Below are positions 1 through 6,317 of a stretch of 8,545 nucleotides of DNA, in pieces. Source of the DNA: Granulosicoccaceae bacterium (GTDB lineage Bacteria > Pseudomonadota > Gammaproteobacteria > Granulosicoccales > Granulosicoccaceae); contig JALZUX010000259.1 of the NCBI GenBank assembly GCA_023301405.1, positions 1 through 8,545 of the forward strand. Reading direction: 5' to 3'. The translations under genes and the position numbers were made by a program. Numbering within the stretch: the first letter of the stretch is position 1; each line of letters starts with the position of its first letter. A model generated the notes under the pieces. That model searched no databases, had not been told where the DNA came from, and saw only the letters and a list, made by a program, of their open reading frames with translations.

Positions 1-407
1 ACAATATCTTCCGGCAGATCAGGCTGATTAAACGCATCTAATCGACGAAATAACGCGACCACCCGGGCAACTAGATGCTCAAGGCTGATATCTTTGGTCA
101 AGTAATCGTCTGCACCAAGTCGCAACCCCGAGATAGTGTCAAGCTCTGAATCTCTGGCTGTCAGGAAAACAATTGGCAACGTTGGCGCCATACTTCGCAA
201 CTCACGACAAAGCTCGAAACCGCCTTCGATCTCGTCACCCAGGCCCACGTCAATAATGGCCAACTCGGGCAACTTATCTCTGAAGGCTGACATCGCCTTA
301 CCACGAGACTCATAGGTAGATACATCATAACCACAGCGCTCCAGCACCTCACGGTAGTTCGCTTGCAACGCTGGTTCATCTTCTACAATCGCGATTTCAC
401 GACGCAT
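1..407 (-). CDS. Response regulator, PdsR-like (partial, C-terminus beyond left edge)
   Basis: This is the N-terminal part of a two-component response regulator; 135 residues are visible from the ATG at 407. The receiver domain is complete in its key residues: acidic pair E9-D10, phospho-acceptor D53, T83 and K105. The stretches GLGDEIEGGFELCRELR (residues 55-71) and LGADDYLTKDIS (97-108) closely resemble, from memory, the response regulator of the proteobacterial dedicated sortase system (PdsR family), which normally carries a C-terminal DNA-binding domain and sits beside its histidine kinase, a sortase and a sortase target. None of these partners is visible; they could lie beyond the left edge. 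No strong Shine-Dalgarno precedes the start (upstream sequence ends CACTAGAA). Response regulator is near certain; the PdsR assignment is probable and needs the rest of the gene and its neighbours. Confidence 0.93.
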   Translation of the reverse strand, partial: MRREIAIVEDEPALQANYREVLERCGYDVSTYESRGKAMSAFRDKLPELAIIDVGLGDEIEGGFELCRELRSMAPTLPIVFLTARDSELDTISGLRLGADDYLTKDISLEHLVARVVALFRRLDAFNQPDLPEDI

Positions 408-700
408 TTCTAGTGTGCACTATTCATAGGTTGACGGATCCTGACCTTCTGTTTACCGAACCACCAAAAGAATTCATTTCTTTCATCGCTTGATTTAACA
501 ATGTGACTATCCCACTCTATATTGTTCCGGATATGCTTCGCACGGCCCCGATCCACTAGCAAGTACCTGTCATTCTCAAATCAATTATCCAAATAACACT
601 ATCATCGATTAACAAGATTAACCTTTACTATCTGCACGCCGCTCGCACACCTGCCGTTTTACCATTTCCTCATAAATTATTGACGAAACGGCGAAGAGTG

Positions 701-727
701 TTGTTAGCTGGTCGCTAATACTATAAT
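701..727 (+). promoter_or_regulatory. Candidate sigma-70 promoter for ETF-QO
   Basis: A perfect TATAAT -10 hexamer lies at 722-727 with TTGTTA at 701-706 as the nearest -35 candidate. The spacer is 15 bp, shorter than the usual 16-18, so the -35 element is uncertain while the -10 is good. The start codon lies about 75 bp downstream. Confidence 0.4.
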
Positions 728-740
728 GCGACATCTGTAC

Positions 741-762
741 TTCTGGCACCTTAACACCAGAA
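741..762 (+). other. Small hairpin in the ETF-QO leader
   Basis: TTCTGG (741-746) and CCAGAA (757-762) form a perfect 6-bp inverted repeat around a 10-nt loop, between the promoter candidate and the GTG start. It has no T-tract, so it is not a terminator. It could be a leader structure or an operator half-site pair, or chance. Confidence 0.3.
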
Positions 763-802
763 TCACACCAAACCGTAAGCCTGTGATGAGAAAGAGAAAA
801 TT

Positions 803-2464
803 GTGACTACTGAAAGAGAATCGATGGATTTTGATGTGGTGATTGTCGGCGGTGGCCCCGCAGGACTATCCACCGCGTGCCGGCTTATGCAGCTGGCCGC
901 AGAAAAAAGCGAAGAAATCAGCGTGGTTGTGCTTGAAAAAGGATCAGAGATAGGCGCGCACATTCTATCCGGAGCCATACTTGAGCCCACAGCGATAAAT
1001 GAGCTCTTCCCTGACTGGAAAGAGAAAGGCGCACCGTTACACACGCAGGTCACTGGCGATGAAATGCACTTTTACACCAGCATGGAAAAATCCATCAAAG
1101 TGCCAAACTTCATGATTCCAAAACCCATGCACAATGACGGCAATTACATTGTCAGCCTTGGCAATGTCACGCGCTGGCTTGGCGAGCAGGCAGAGTCACT
1201 GGGTGTAGAAATCTTTCCTGGCTTCGCCGCCGCTGAAATTCTTTACAACGATGACGGCAGCGTGGCAGGAGTCGCCACCGGTGACATGGGTATTGGTGCC
1301 GACGGCAAGCAAAAAGATTCGTTCGAGCCCGGCATGGAACTTCGCGCTAAATACACAGTATTTGCAGAAGGTTGCCGCGGGCATCTAGGCAAGCAACTGA
1401 TAAAAAAATACCACCTTGATGAAGGCAAAAGCCCACAACACTATGGCATCGGCCTGAAGGAACTCTGGACGATTGACAAAGACAAGCACCAACCCGGTTT
1501 AGTGGTACATGGCGCAGGCTGGCCGTTAGGTGAAAGCGGCGCCACTGGCGGATCATTTCTATATCACCTTGAAAATCAACAGGTTGTCGTTGGGCTGATT
1601 GTTGACCTAAGTTATGACAACGCCCATCTAAGCCCGTTTGATGAATTTCAAGTATTCAAACACCACGCTTCGGTAAAATCAGTGCTCGAAGGTGGAGAGC
1701 GAATATCCTACGGTGCAAGAGCGATAGTCAAAGGTGGCTTAAATTCACTGCCCAAAATGACTTTCCCCGGCGGCCTCATTGTCGGTTGCGATGCCGGCAC
1801 ATTGAACTTTTCAAAGATCAAAGGCAGCCACACTGCCATGAAAAGCGGCATGATAGCAGCGGAAACATTATTCGAAGAGTTTGCACAAAACAAAGAAAGC
1901 ACCGGCAAAGATCTTGAAGCATTCACCCGCAATTTTGAAGACAGCTGGCTGTACAAAGAGCTACACGCCTCACGGAACTTTGGCCCCGCGATGCACAAGT
2001 TTGGCACCTATCTGGGCGGCGCCTTTAACTACATTGATCAAAATATCGTGAAAGGCAAAATGCCGTTTACTCTGACCGATGATGTCGCCGACCACGACAC
2101 CCTGAAAACCGCTGAAGACAGCAACATGATTCACTATCCACGACCGGATGGTAAATTCAGTTTCGACAAGCCAAGCTCTGTGTTCTTGTCAAACACCAAT
2201 CACGAAGAAGACCAGCCATCCCACCTCACCTTGGCTGATTCATCAATTCCAATTTCCACAAACTTGCCGACATGGGCCGAGCCTGCGCAACGCTACTGTC
2301 CCGCCGGCGTATACGAAGTCATTGAGAAAGATGGCGAAAAGCAGTTTCAGATCAATTCGCAAAATTGCGTGCACTGCAAAACCTGCGACATAAAAGACCC
2401 AAGCCAGAACATCACCTGGGTGGTCCCTGAGGGTGGTGGCGGGCCAAATTATCCTAATATGTAA
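803..2464 (+). CDS. Electron transfer flavoprotein-ubiquinone oxidoreductase (ETF-QO)
   Basis: This 553-residue protein is an FAD and 4Fe-4S membrane-associated dehydrogenase that moves electrons from reduced ETF, fed by fatty acid and amino acid oxidation, into the ubiquinone pool. An N-terminal dinucleotide-binding motif, VVIVGGGPAGLS, occupies residues 12-23. The C-terminal iron-sulfur module has C499 in RYCPAGVYE and the cluster C522, C525, C528 in NCVHCKTCD, followed by the family ending ITWVVPEGGGGPNYPNM. Length is that of bacterial family members. The GTG at 803 gives the family-like opening MTTERESMDFDVVIVG and is preceded by a purine-rich GAGAAAGAG stretch; the ATG at 824 is an alternative start. 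The gene stands alone on the plus strand; the ETF alpha and beta genes are not in this window. No obvious intrinsic terminator follows. Confidence 0.96.
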   Translation: MTTERESMDFDVVIVGGGPAGLSTACRLMQLAAEKSEEISVVVLEKGSEIGAHILSGAILEPTAINELFPDWKEKGAPLHTQVTGDEMHFYTSMEKSIKVPNFMIPKPMHNDGNYIVSLGNVTRWLGEQAESLGVEIFPGFAAAEILYNDDGSVAGVATGDMGIGADGKQKDSFEPGMELRAKYTVFAEGCRGHLGKQLIKKYHLDEGKSPQHYGIGLKELWTIDKDKHQPGLVVHGAGWPLGESGATGGSFLYHLENQQVVVGLIVDLSYDNAHLSPFDEFQVFKHHASVKSVLEGGERISYGARAIVKGGLNSLPKMTFPGGLIVGCDAGTLNFSKIKGSHTAMKSGMIAAETLFEEFAQNKESTGKDLEAFTRNFEDSWLYKELHASRNFGPAMHKFGTYLGGAFNYIDQNIVKGKMPFTLTDDVADHDTLKTAEDSNMIHYPRPDGKFSFDKPSSVFLSNTNHEEDQPSHLTLADSSIPISTNLPTWAEPAQRYCPAGVYEVIEKDGEKQFQINSQNCVHCKTCDIKDPSQNITWVVPEGGGGPNYPNM

Positions 2465-2771
2465 AAGCAATTATGAGCGCTGGCGGCAACAAGGAGTGTC
2501 GCCTAGTGCTGGGGGTTAAGTTTGTAATTCACCCACGGCAGACACGGTTGTCAGTCCTCTCTCACAACCTTCAGTATTCGCGCAGCAGTTCACATTAGGC
2601 GTGCCAGACTTAGCAACAAGCACCCAATCGGCTAACCGTTGACGGTTGCAATACTTAAATCAGTTTTTACTGGGGCTACGCTACGCTGGCTTTTTGCCGC
2701 TAAATGATTGAAGGACCAAGCATTGATGGTAGCCATTTGAAAGTTTGCCTGACTAGGCTTCACTTTTGTAA
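2465..2771. other. Gene-free spacer between ETF-QO and tRNA-Ser
   Basis: About 307 bp with no supported gene. It should contain the 3' ends of two convergent transcripts, yet I found only weak stems: AACCG/CGGTT around 2635-2648 and GCCT/AGGC near 2747-2758, neither followed by a clear T-run on the right strand. Apparent reading frames entering the tRNA are artefacts. Confidence 0.6.
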
Positions 2772-2861
2772 TGGCGGAGAGCGAGGGATTCGAACCCCCG
2801 GAGGATTTAACTCCTCAACGGTTTTCAAGACCGCCGCATTCGACCACTCTGCCAGCTCTCC
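2772..2861 (-). tRNA. tRNA-Ser (anticodon UGA)
   Basis: A 90-nt serine tRNA with its CCA encoded (2772-2774) and discriminator G. The acceptor stem GGAGAGC (2861-2855) pairs with GCTCTCC. The anticodon stem-loop reads GGCGGT-CTTGAAA-ACCGTT with anticodon TGA at 2827-2825. A long variable arm (GAGGAGTTAAATCCTC) typical of type II tRNAs is present, as is the T-arm GGGGGTTCGAATCCC. It reads UCA and, by wobble or modification, related UCN codons. It lies divergent from the yccA homologue; in E. coli K-12 the UGA serine tRNA gene serT is, from memory, also next to yccA, so the association may be old. Confidence 0.97.
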
Positions 2862-2944
2862 GAGTTCTTGCAGTAGATTAGTTCGCAAGTTCTCTATAAT
2901 ACTCAATTGTAGACGTAAAAGCCATGCTTTGAACACAACATACA

Positions 2945-2973
2945 TTGAAATTTGTTCATAGAAGCCCTATTGT
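2945..2973 (+). promoter_or_regulatory. Candidate sigma-70 promoter for yccA
   Basis: TTGAAA at 2945-2950 (five of six consensus bases) is separated by exactly 17 bp from TATTGT at 2968-2973 (four of six). A start site near 2980 would give a leader of about 60 nt before the TTG start codon at 3043. Confidence 0.4.
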
Positions 2974-3042
2974 TATTTATAAAGGGCGACGGTATACATC
3001 TATGTGGTCCCAGTTTATTAAAACACGAATCAGGAGTTCACC

Positions 3043-3699
3043 TTGGCTATTCAAACCATTGACCGCGCAAGCGAGTTAACCACCAACAAAGTACTGCGCG
3101 ATACCTATCGCCTGCTCTCTCTCACCTTGCTTTTCAGCGCCTTCACTGCAGGTGTTTCTTACTTTTTGCGGCTGCCACACGCGGTTTCAATGGTGTGCAC
3201 TTTCGGCGCCATGGGATTGTTGTGGTTTGTGCTCCCTAAATTTTCAAATTCAGCAAAAGGCATTTGGGTTGTTTTCGCAGTTACTGGCTTATTGGGGGTT
3301 GGCTTAGGCCCAATGCTCAATCACTACCTGGCCACCGCTAACGGTCCGACAATGGTAGCCACGGCCCTCGGCGGCACAGGTGTGATCTTTTTCGGCCTAT
3401 CTGCCTTCGCTTTGGTGACCAAGAAAGACTTCTCCTTTATGGGCGGTTTCTTGTTTGCCGGTTTCATGGTCGTAATCATGGCAGTAATTGCCAATATCTT
3501 TCTCAGCATGCCTGGGCTTAGTATCGTCATTTCTGCAGCCATCATATTGCTTATGAGCGGATTCATCCTGTTCGACACCAGCCGCATCGTCAATGGCGGC
3601 GAAACAAACTACATCAACGCGACTGTAGGCCTGTTTCTGTCGCTCTATAACATCTTCCAAAGCCTGTTATTCCTCCTAGGAATGAGCAGCGACGACTAA
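3043..3699 (+). CDS. yccA: YccA-like Bax inhibitor-1 family membrane protein
   Basis: This 218-residue, multi-spanning inner membrane protein belongs to the Bax inhibitor-1 (UPF0005) family. It aligns by eye along its whole length with E. coli YccA, an FtsH substrate that modulates FtsH proteolysis of SecY. Shared stretches include NKVLRDTYRLLSLTL (residues 15-29), the GLGP/LGP loop (88-90), MGGFLFAGFMVV (133-144), ANIFLSMPGL (150-159) and GGETNYINATVGLFLSLYNIF (185-205). About seven helices can be drawn, near residues 22-41, 46-64, 73-92, 104-124, 131-154, 158-178 and 194-213. The start is TTG at 3043, six bases after an AGGAG Shine-Dalgarno at 3032-3036; no in-frame ATG fits the family N-terminus. 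It is followed by a strong terminator. The function is inferred from the homologue. Confidence 0.93.
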   Translation: MAIQTIDRASELTTNKVLRDTYRLLSLTLLFSAFTAGVSYFLRLPHAVSMVCTFGAMGLLWFVLPKFSNSAKGIWVVFAVTGLLGVGLGPMLNHYLATANGPTMVATALGGTGVIFFGLSAFALVTKKDFSFMGGFLFAGFMVVIMAVIANIFLSMPGLSIVISAAIILLMSGFILFDTSRIVNGGETNYINATVGLFLSLYNIFQSLLFLLGMSSDD

Positions 3700-3721
3700 A
3701 CAGCACAATAAGCTGGTGACC

Positions 3722-3747
3722 AAGCCCCGCTCTTGCGGGGCTTTTTT
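3722..3747 (+). terminator. Intrinsic terminator after yccA
   Basis: AGCCCCGC (3723-3730) and GCGGGGCT (3735-3742) form a perfect 8-bp GC-rich stem with a TCTT loop, running straight into a T-tract to 3747. It is a textbook rho-independent terminator about 23 bp after the yccA stop codon. Confidence 0.95.
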
Positions 3748-3776
3748 ATGCATAAAGATCTTAATTGGAGAAGAAA

Positions 3777-3959
3777 ATGGGAATGGGTTGGAAAATCGCG
3801 ATGGCAGTAATGATGTTGTTTTTCCTTTTTCGCCTCTGGCCAACAGCAAAGGCATGGATGGAGAACGGACCAAAAGGCTCCACCAGCGACTGGACAACAG
3901 CGGCGCTTCTTCTTGGCGGGGTGATGCTATTTGTATGGGTTCTTACTAAAATAGTGTAG
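3777..3959 (+). CDS. 60-residue two-helix membrane protein, function unknown
   Basis: A small protein with two predicted membrane helices: residues 6-21 (KIAMAVMMLFFLFRLW) and 42-58 (AALLLGGVMLFVWVLTK). They are joined by a polar loop containing the motif NGPKGSTSDW (30-39). From memory, short gammaproteobacterial proteins with the same N-terminal MGWK and central PKGTxxDW pattern exist as hypothetical proteins, so it is likely a conserved gene. The ATG at 3777 is chosen over an in-frame TTG at 3765 because GGAG at 3767-3770 sits six bases before the ATG and would overlap the TTG start. It begins only about 30 bp after the yccA terminator, so it depends on read-through or on a promoter I could not identify. 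The role is unknown. Confidence 0.72.
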   Translation: MGMGWKIAMAVMMLFFLFRLWPTAKAWMENGPKGSTSDWTTAALLLGGVMLFVWVLTKIV

Positions 3960-4083
3960 ACATAACCACCTGATTTACTGAGTATTGATAACTAATCCCC
4001 TCCCACACTACCAGTGGCAGTAGCGGTATCACCATTATCAACTTCACCTTACATCAAGCCACAAGCATACTTTTCACTGCCAA

Positions 4084-4120
4084 ATTGCTTGCCTCGATGA
4101 GACCTTCATCGCCAAGCAAT
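4084..4120. repeat. Two-tier inverted repeat
   Basis: Outer arms ATTGCTTG (4084-4091) and CAAGCAAT (4113-4120) are perfect complements. Inside them CGATGA (4095-4100) pairs with TCATCG (4106-4111) around a 5-nt loop, with a small asymmetric internal loop (CCT against C). There is no T-run on either strand, so it is not an intrinsic terminator. It lies between the small membrane protein gene and the decayed surface protein gene. Confidence 0.65.
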
Positions 4121-4169
4121 CACCTTAAAAAACTCCCTAACTCACTCATTAATAAGCGAGTAATTAAGA

Positions 4170-4189
4170 ACTGATCGCTCCAGATCAGT
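4170..4189. repeat. Perfect 7-bp inverted repeat
   Basis: ACTGATC (4170-4176) and GATCAGT (4183-4189) flank a 6-bp centre. It lies 60 bp upstream of the reconstructed start of the decayed surface protein gene, where it could be an old operator-like site or leader structure. Neither role is shown. Confidence 0.55.
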
Positions 4190-4248
4190 GGCCTACAGCC
4201 GACCTCTTCTATATCCACTATAAGATTGTAGCGGTGTAAGAAATTGCG

Positions 4249-4915
4249 GTGAAAAAGAGATAATCGATCCAAACCAGTCATTGAGCCTCTAGAGCAACGG
4301 ATACTTTTTTCCGCTGACCCGCTTGGTCTGGGCATCGACTCGCCCGACCCTGCCGACGCTAAGGCTCAAACTTTCCCTGAAAATACTCAGCGAGAACCGG
4401 CGCCAACTGAAGTTTTCATCGTTGATCAACTATCCCTTAAACCTGATCTCATGATTGACTTCGAAACAGAGCCTGAAATCCCATTGGCCATCACCGCTAT
4501 TGATGAAGGTGGAGAGTCTTATACGCAACTGGTCACATTACTAGTCACCGATACAAACGATGCACCAGTATCCCAACTTACGCCAGAACCCCTGTCAGCG
4601 GCCACTCCATTTTCGTTTGCGCTACCGCCACAGACGTTTGTCGATCAAGATGATGACCAACTCACTTACAGTGCCACGCCTGAAAACGGTGATCCTCTGC
4701 CAACCTTGATCATATTTGACCCGAGCACGCAGGAATTCACGATTAGAACTACTACATTGACCCCTTACCGGTGGCTGGGCACTCTAACCGGGGGTGATGA
4801 TGACACCGATCAAGAAACCTTAGAATCTATGGTCGAAGAAATCCCGGAGACGGAAGACCTAGAAAAAGACAACGACTGCAATGACAAGAATGCGGCCAGA
4901 GATAAAGCAGCGTAA
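4249..4915 (+). pseudogene. Remnant of a giant LEPR-XLL/cadherin-repeat surface protein gene
   Basis: The open frame 4253-4915 encodes about 220 residues. It begins with PLEQRILFSADPLGLGID, which matches the LEPR-XLL N-terminal motif found on very large secreted repeat proteins of aquatic proteobacteria. After a short linker comes the second half of a cadherin-like repeat: LKPDLMIDFETEPEIPLAIT, then LLVTDTNDAPV, the classic inter-repeat DxNDAP motif. Next is the first part of a CADG/Ig-like repeat (FSFALPPQTFVDQDDDQLTY, then SATPENGDPLP), and finally an acidic tail rich in D and E. Relatives are usually thousands of residues long, so the centre appears deleted. No in-frame start precedes the motif: the frame is closed by TGA at 4250-4252. 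The GTG at 4249 would give an ordinary N-terminus, V-K-R-D-N-R-S-K-P-V-I-E, if one A were removed from the A5 run at 4252-4256. A real but unusually started small protein from the ATG at 4451 is less likely. Confidence 0.72.
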
Positions 4916-4998
4916 AAAACGTAAAGCCCGGTTGATAGAGCAGAAGGGGAAACAGCGTGGGCGGCGTAACGTCAATACACATCGCCCAGACATCCCAA

Positions 4999-5018
4999 TG
5001 AGTCAACAAAATGACTCA
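4999..5018. repeat. Perfect 7-bp inverted repeat downstream of the pseudogene
   Basis: TGAGTCA (4999-5005) and TGACTCA (5012-5018) flank an ACAAAA loop. It could be a weak plus-strand transcription end for the decayed gene, but no T-tract follows. Confidence 0.5.
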
Positions 5019-5063
5019 CCGGGTCAATAAATTGGCAACAGCCGTGGGAATTTTGTCACTCTT

Positions 5064-5101
5064 AAAAACCAAGTGTGGTCGCTAACACCTAACGACCACA
5101 C
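5064..5101 (-). terminator. Intrinsic terminator after rpoS
   Basis: Read on the minus strand, GTGTGGTCG (5101-5093) and CGACCACAC (5081-5073) form a perfect 9-bp stem with an 11-nt loop, followed by TTGGTTTTTAA. It begins 12 bp after the rpoS stop codon. The plus-strand side ends in ATTTACC, so it is mainly a minus-strand terminator. Confidence 0.85.
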
Positions 5102-5113
5102 ATTTACCAGCAT

Positions 5114-6157
5114 TTATTGCCCTTCTAGCAGCGCTTCCCAGGTGTAACCTGATCCTTCAAGAATACGACGTAGCTTTTTCAACGCTTCCATCTGGATCTG
5201 ACGTACACGTTCTCTGGTGACGCCTAATTCCTTGCCAACATCTTCAAGAGTTGTGCGCTCATAGCCATGCAGGCCAAAACGACGAACAACCACTTCCCGA
5301 TGCTTGCTTTCAAGCTTCATTAACCAGTTGTTGATCTGCTTATGGATGCTCTCATCCTGTAGCTTGTGAGCCGGATCAGGATTGTTGTCGTCAGGGATGA
5401 TATCAAGCAACGGGCGGTCGCCGTCTGGCCCCATAGCCACATCAACGGACGATACGCGATCACGCAAACCTAACAAACGCTTCACATCAGCAACCGGCTT
5501 TTCACATTCGGCGGCTATATCTTCAATCGTTGGTTCATGATCCATTTTTTGCTGCAAACGGCGCTCAGCTTTAAGATAAACATTCATTTCCTTAACCACG
5601 TGGATCGGCAAACGAATGGTTCTGGTTTGGTTCATCAAAGCACGTTCGATGGTCTGTCGAATCCACCATGTGGCATAGGTTGAAAAGCGAAAGCCACGCT
5701 CAGGATCAAATTTTTCAACAGAGTGAATTAGTCCCAGATTGCCCTCTTCGATAAGATCAAGAAGCGTCAAACCCCTGTTTAAATAGCGTCTGGCTATCTT
5801 AACGACCAATCGCAGGTTGCATTCAATCATCTTGGCTCGGGCTTTTTCATCGCCTTTCTGCGCAAGTCGGGTGTAAGATTTCTCTTCGTCGGCCGTCAGC
5901 AACGGCGAATGTTCAATTTCTTTCAGATAAAGACGAGTAGCGTCCATATCTCGAGATCGTGCCTTATTACTTGGCGACGCCGCTTTGGTGCGGGTCAGTT
6001 GTGCAGCAAACGTCTCTTCGTCTTCGGTCTCAACTTCTTCTTCGTCGTCATCAATGTCTTCATTCACATCAACAACGTCGTCACCCCGTGAATTCGTCGC
6101 GTTTAAACGCTCTTCGCTTTCACTCGCATCCCATTCGGCTAATTGACTCTGGCCCAT
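5114..6157 (-). CDS. rpoS: RNA polymerase sigma factor RpoS (sigma-38)
   Basis: This 347-residue stationary-phase and general-stress sigma factor directs core RNA polymerase to stress promoters. An acidic, poorly conserved N-terminal tail (about 1-70, with [15 protein letters not shown] at 34-48) precedes region 1.2 ([20 protein letters not shown], 72-91). Region 2 follows with [12 protein letters not shown] (114-125), [13 protein letters not shown] (132-144) and the -10 recognition part [19 protein letters not shown] (157-174 area). K189 in [10 protein letters not shown] corresponds to the RpoS-specific lysine (K173 in E. coli) that serves promoter recognition and RssB contact. Region 4 carries the helix-turn-helix [19 protein letters not shown] (312-330). 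The ATG at 6157 follows GGAGAGAG at 6170-6163. The protein is slightly longer than the E. coli one because of the acidic tail. It lies downstream of nlpD, as in most gammaproteobacteria, and ends at a clear terminator. Confidence 0.98.
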   Translation of the reverse strand: MGQSQLAEWDASESEERLNATNSRGDDVVDVNEDIDDDEEEVETEDEETFAAQLTRTKAASPSNKARSRDMDATRLYLKEIEHSPLLTADEEKSYTRLAQKGDEKARAKMIECNLRLVVKIARRYLNRGLTLLDLIEEGNLGLIHSVEKFDPERGFRFSTYATWWIRQTIERALMNQTRTIRLPIHVVKEMNVYLKAERRLQQKMDHEPTIEDIAAECEKPVADVKRLLGLRDRVSSVDVAMGPDGDRPLLDIIPDDNNPDPAHKLQDESIHKQINNWLMKLESKHREVVVRRFGLHGYERTTLEDVGKELGVTRERVRQIQMEALKKLRRILEGSGYTWEALLEGQ

Positions 6158-6186
6158 TCTTGCTCTCTCCGCAAATAGTAATTTTA

Positions 6187-6192
6187 ATTATA
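6187..6192 (-). promoter_or_regulatory. Possible -10 element just upstream of rpoS
   Basis: A perfect TATAAT reads on the minus strand at 6192-6187 in an AT-rich stretch, about 30 bp before the rpoS start. No good -35 lies 17 bp upstream, so it may be chance. In E. coli the main rpoS promoter is inside nlpD, and I could not locate an equivalent here. Confidence 0.22.
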
Positions 6193-6225
6193 TTTATGCG
6201 AAGCTGAATCTTTCCGTCCTGCGTT

Positions 6226-6274
6226 TTAAACCGGTCGCGCCACATCAGTGGCGCGCGAAACAACTTCGGTTTAA
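6226..6274 (-). promoter_or_regulatory. Two-tier hairpin in the nlpD-rpoS gap
   Basis: On the minus strand an outer 8-bp stem TTAAACCG/CGGTTTAA (6274-6267 with 6233-6226) encloses an inner 8-bp stem CGCGCCAC/GTGGCGCG (6255-6248 with 6243-6236). The inner stem is capped by a TGAT tetraloop. The two stems are joined by an 11-nt bulge on one side and 2 nt on the other. No T-tract follows, so it is not a standard terminator. Transcripts starting in nlpD or upstream would carry it about 70 nt before the rpoS start, where a leader structure could affect rpoS translation, mRNA processing or termination. The fold is seen; the role is inferred. Confidence 0.6.
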
Positions 6275-6317
6275 TACATCGCAACAAACGTGCCAAGTAT
6301 GGATTCAGGTGTTAGTT

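Larger units (their letters stand above)
408..802. other. Divergent intergenic region without a gene
   Basis: This 395 bp stretch separates the divergent response regulator and ETF-QO genes, so it must hold both promoters. I see no open frame with coding character. The part near 690-765 holds the ETF-QO promoter candidate and a small leader hairpin, listed separately. I could not pick a convincing promoter for the response regulator. Confidence 0.7.

Noticed and set aside
161..379. Second minus-strand frame inside the response regulator
   Set aside because: The receiver domain residues lie in the other frame; this is a shadow.
2670..2696. Possible terminator GGGGCTACGCTACGCTGG plus TTTTT after ETF-QO
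   Set aside because: The GCTACGC units are direct, not inverted, so no stem forms despite the following T-run.
2772..2861. Integration site with duplicated tRNA 3' end
   Set aside because: No second copy of the tRNA end is seen in the window, and no integrase gene is present.
2760..2945. Minus-strand 61-codon frame over the tRNA
   Set aside because: It reads through the tRNA itself and has no ribosome-binding site or family resemblance.
2704..2961. Plus-strand 85-codon frame with GGERGIRTPGG
   Set aside because: It runs antisense through the serine tRNA; such peptides are a familiar annotation artefact of tRNA-Ser genes.
4120..4335. Minus-strand 71-codon frame
   Set aside because: It lies opposite the LEPR-like motif region, which has clear family signal on the plus strand; no support of its own.
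4916..5113. Small regulatory RNA downstream of rpoS, as rsmZ in Pseudomonas
   Set aside because: I saw no series of GGA-containing hairpin loops or a suitable promoter; only the rpoS terminator and one inverted repeat are supported.
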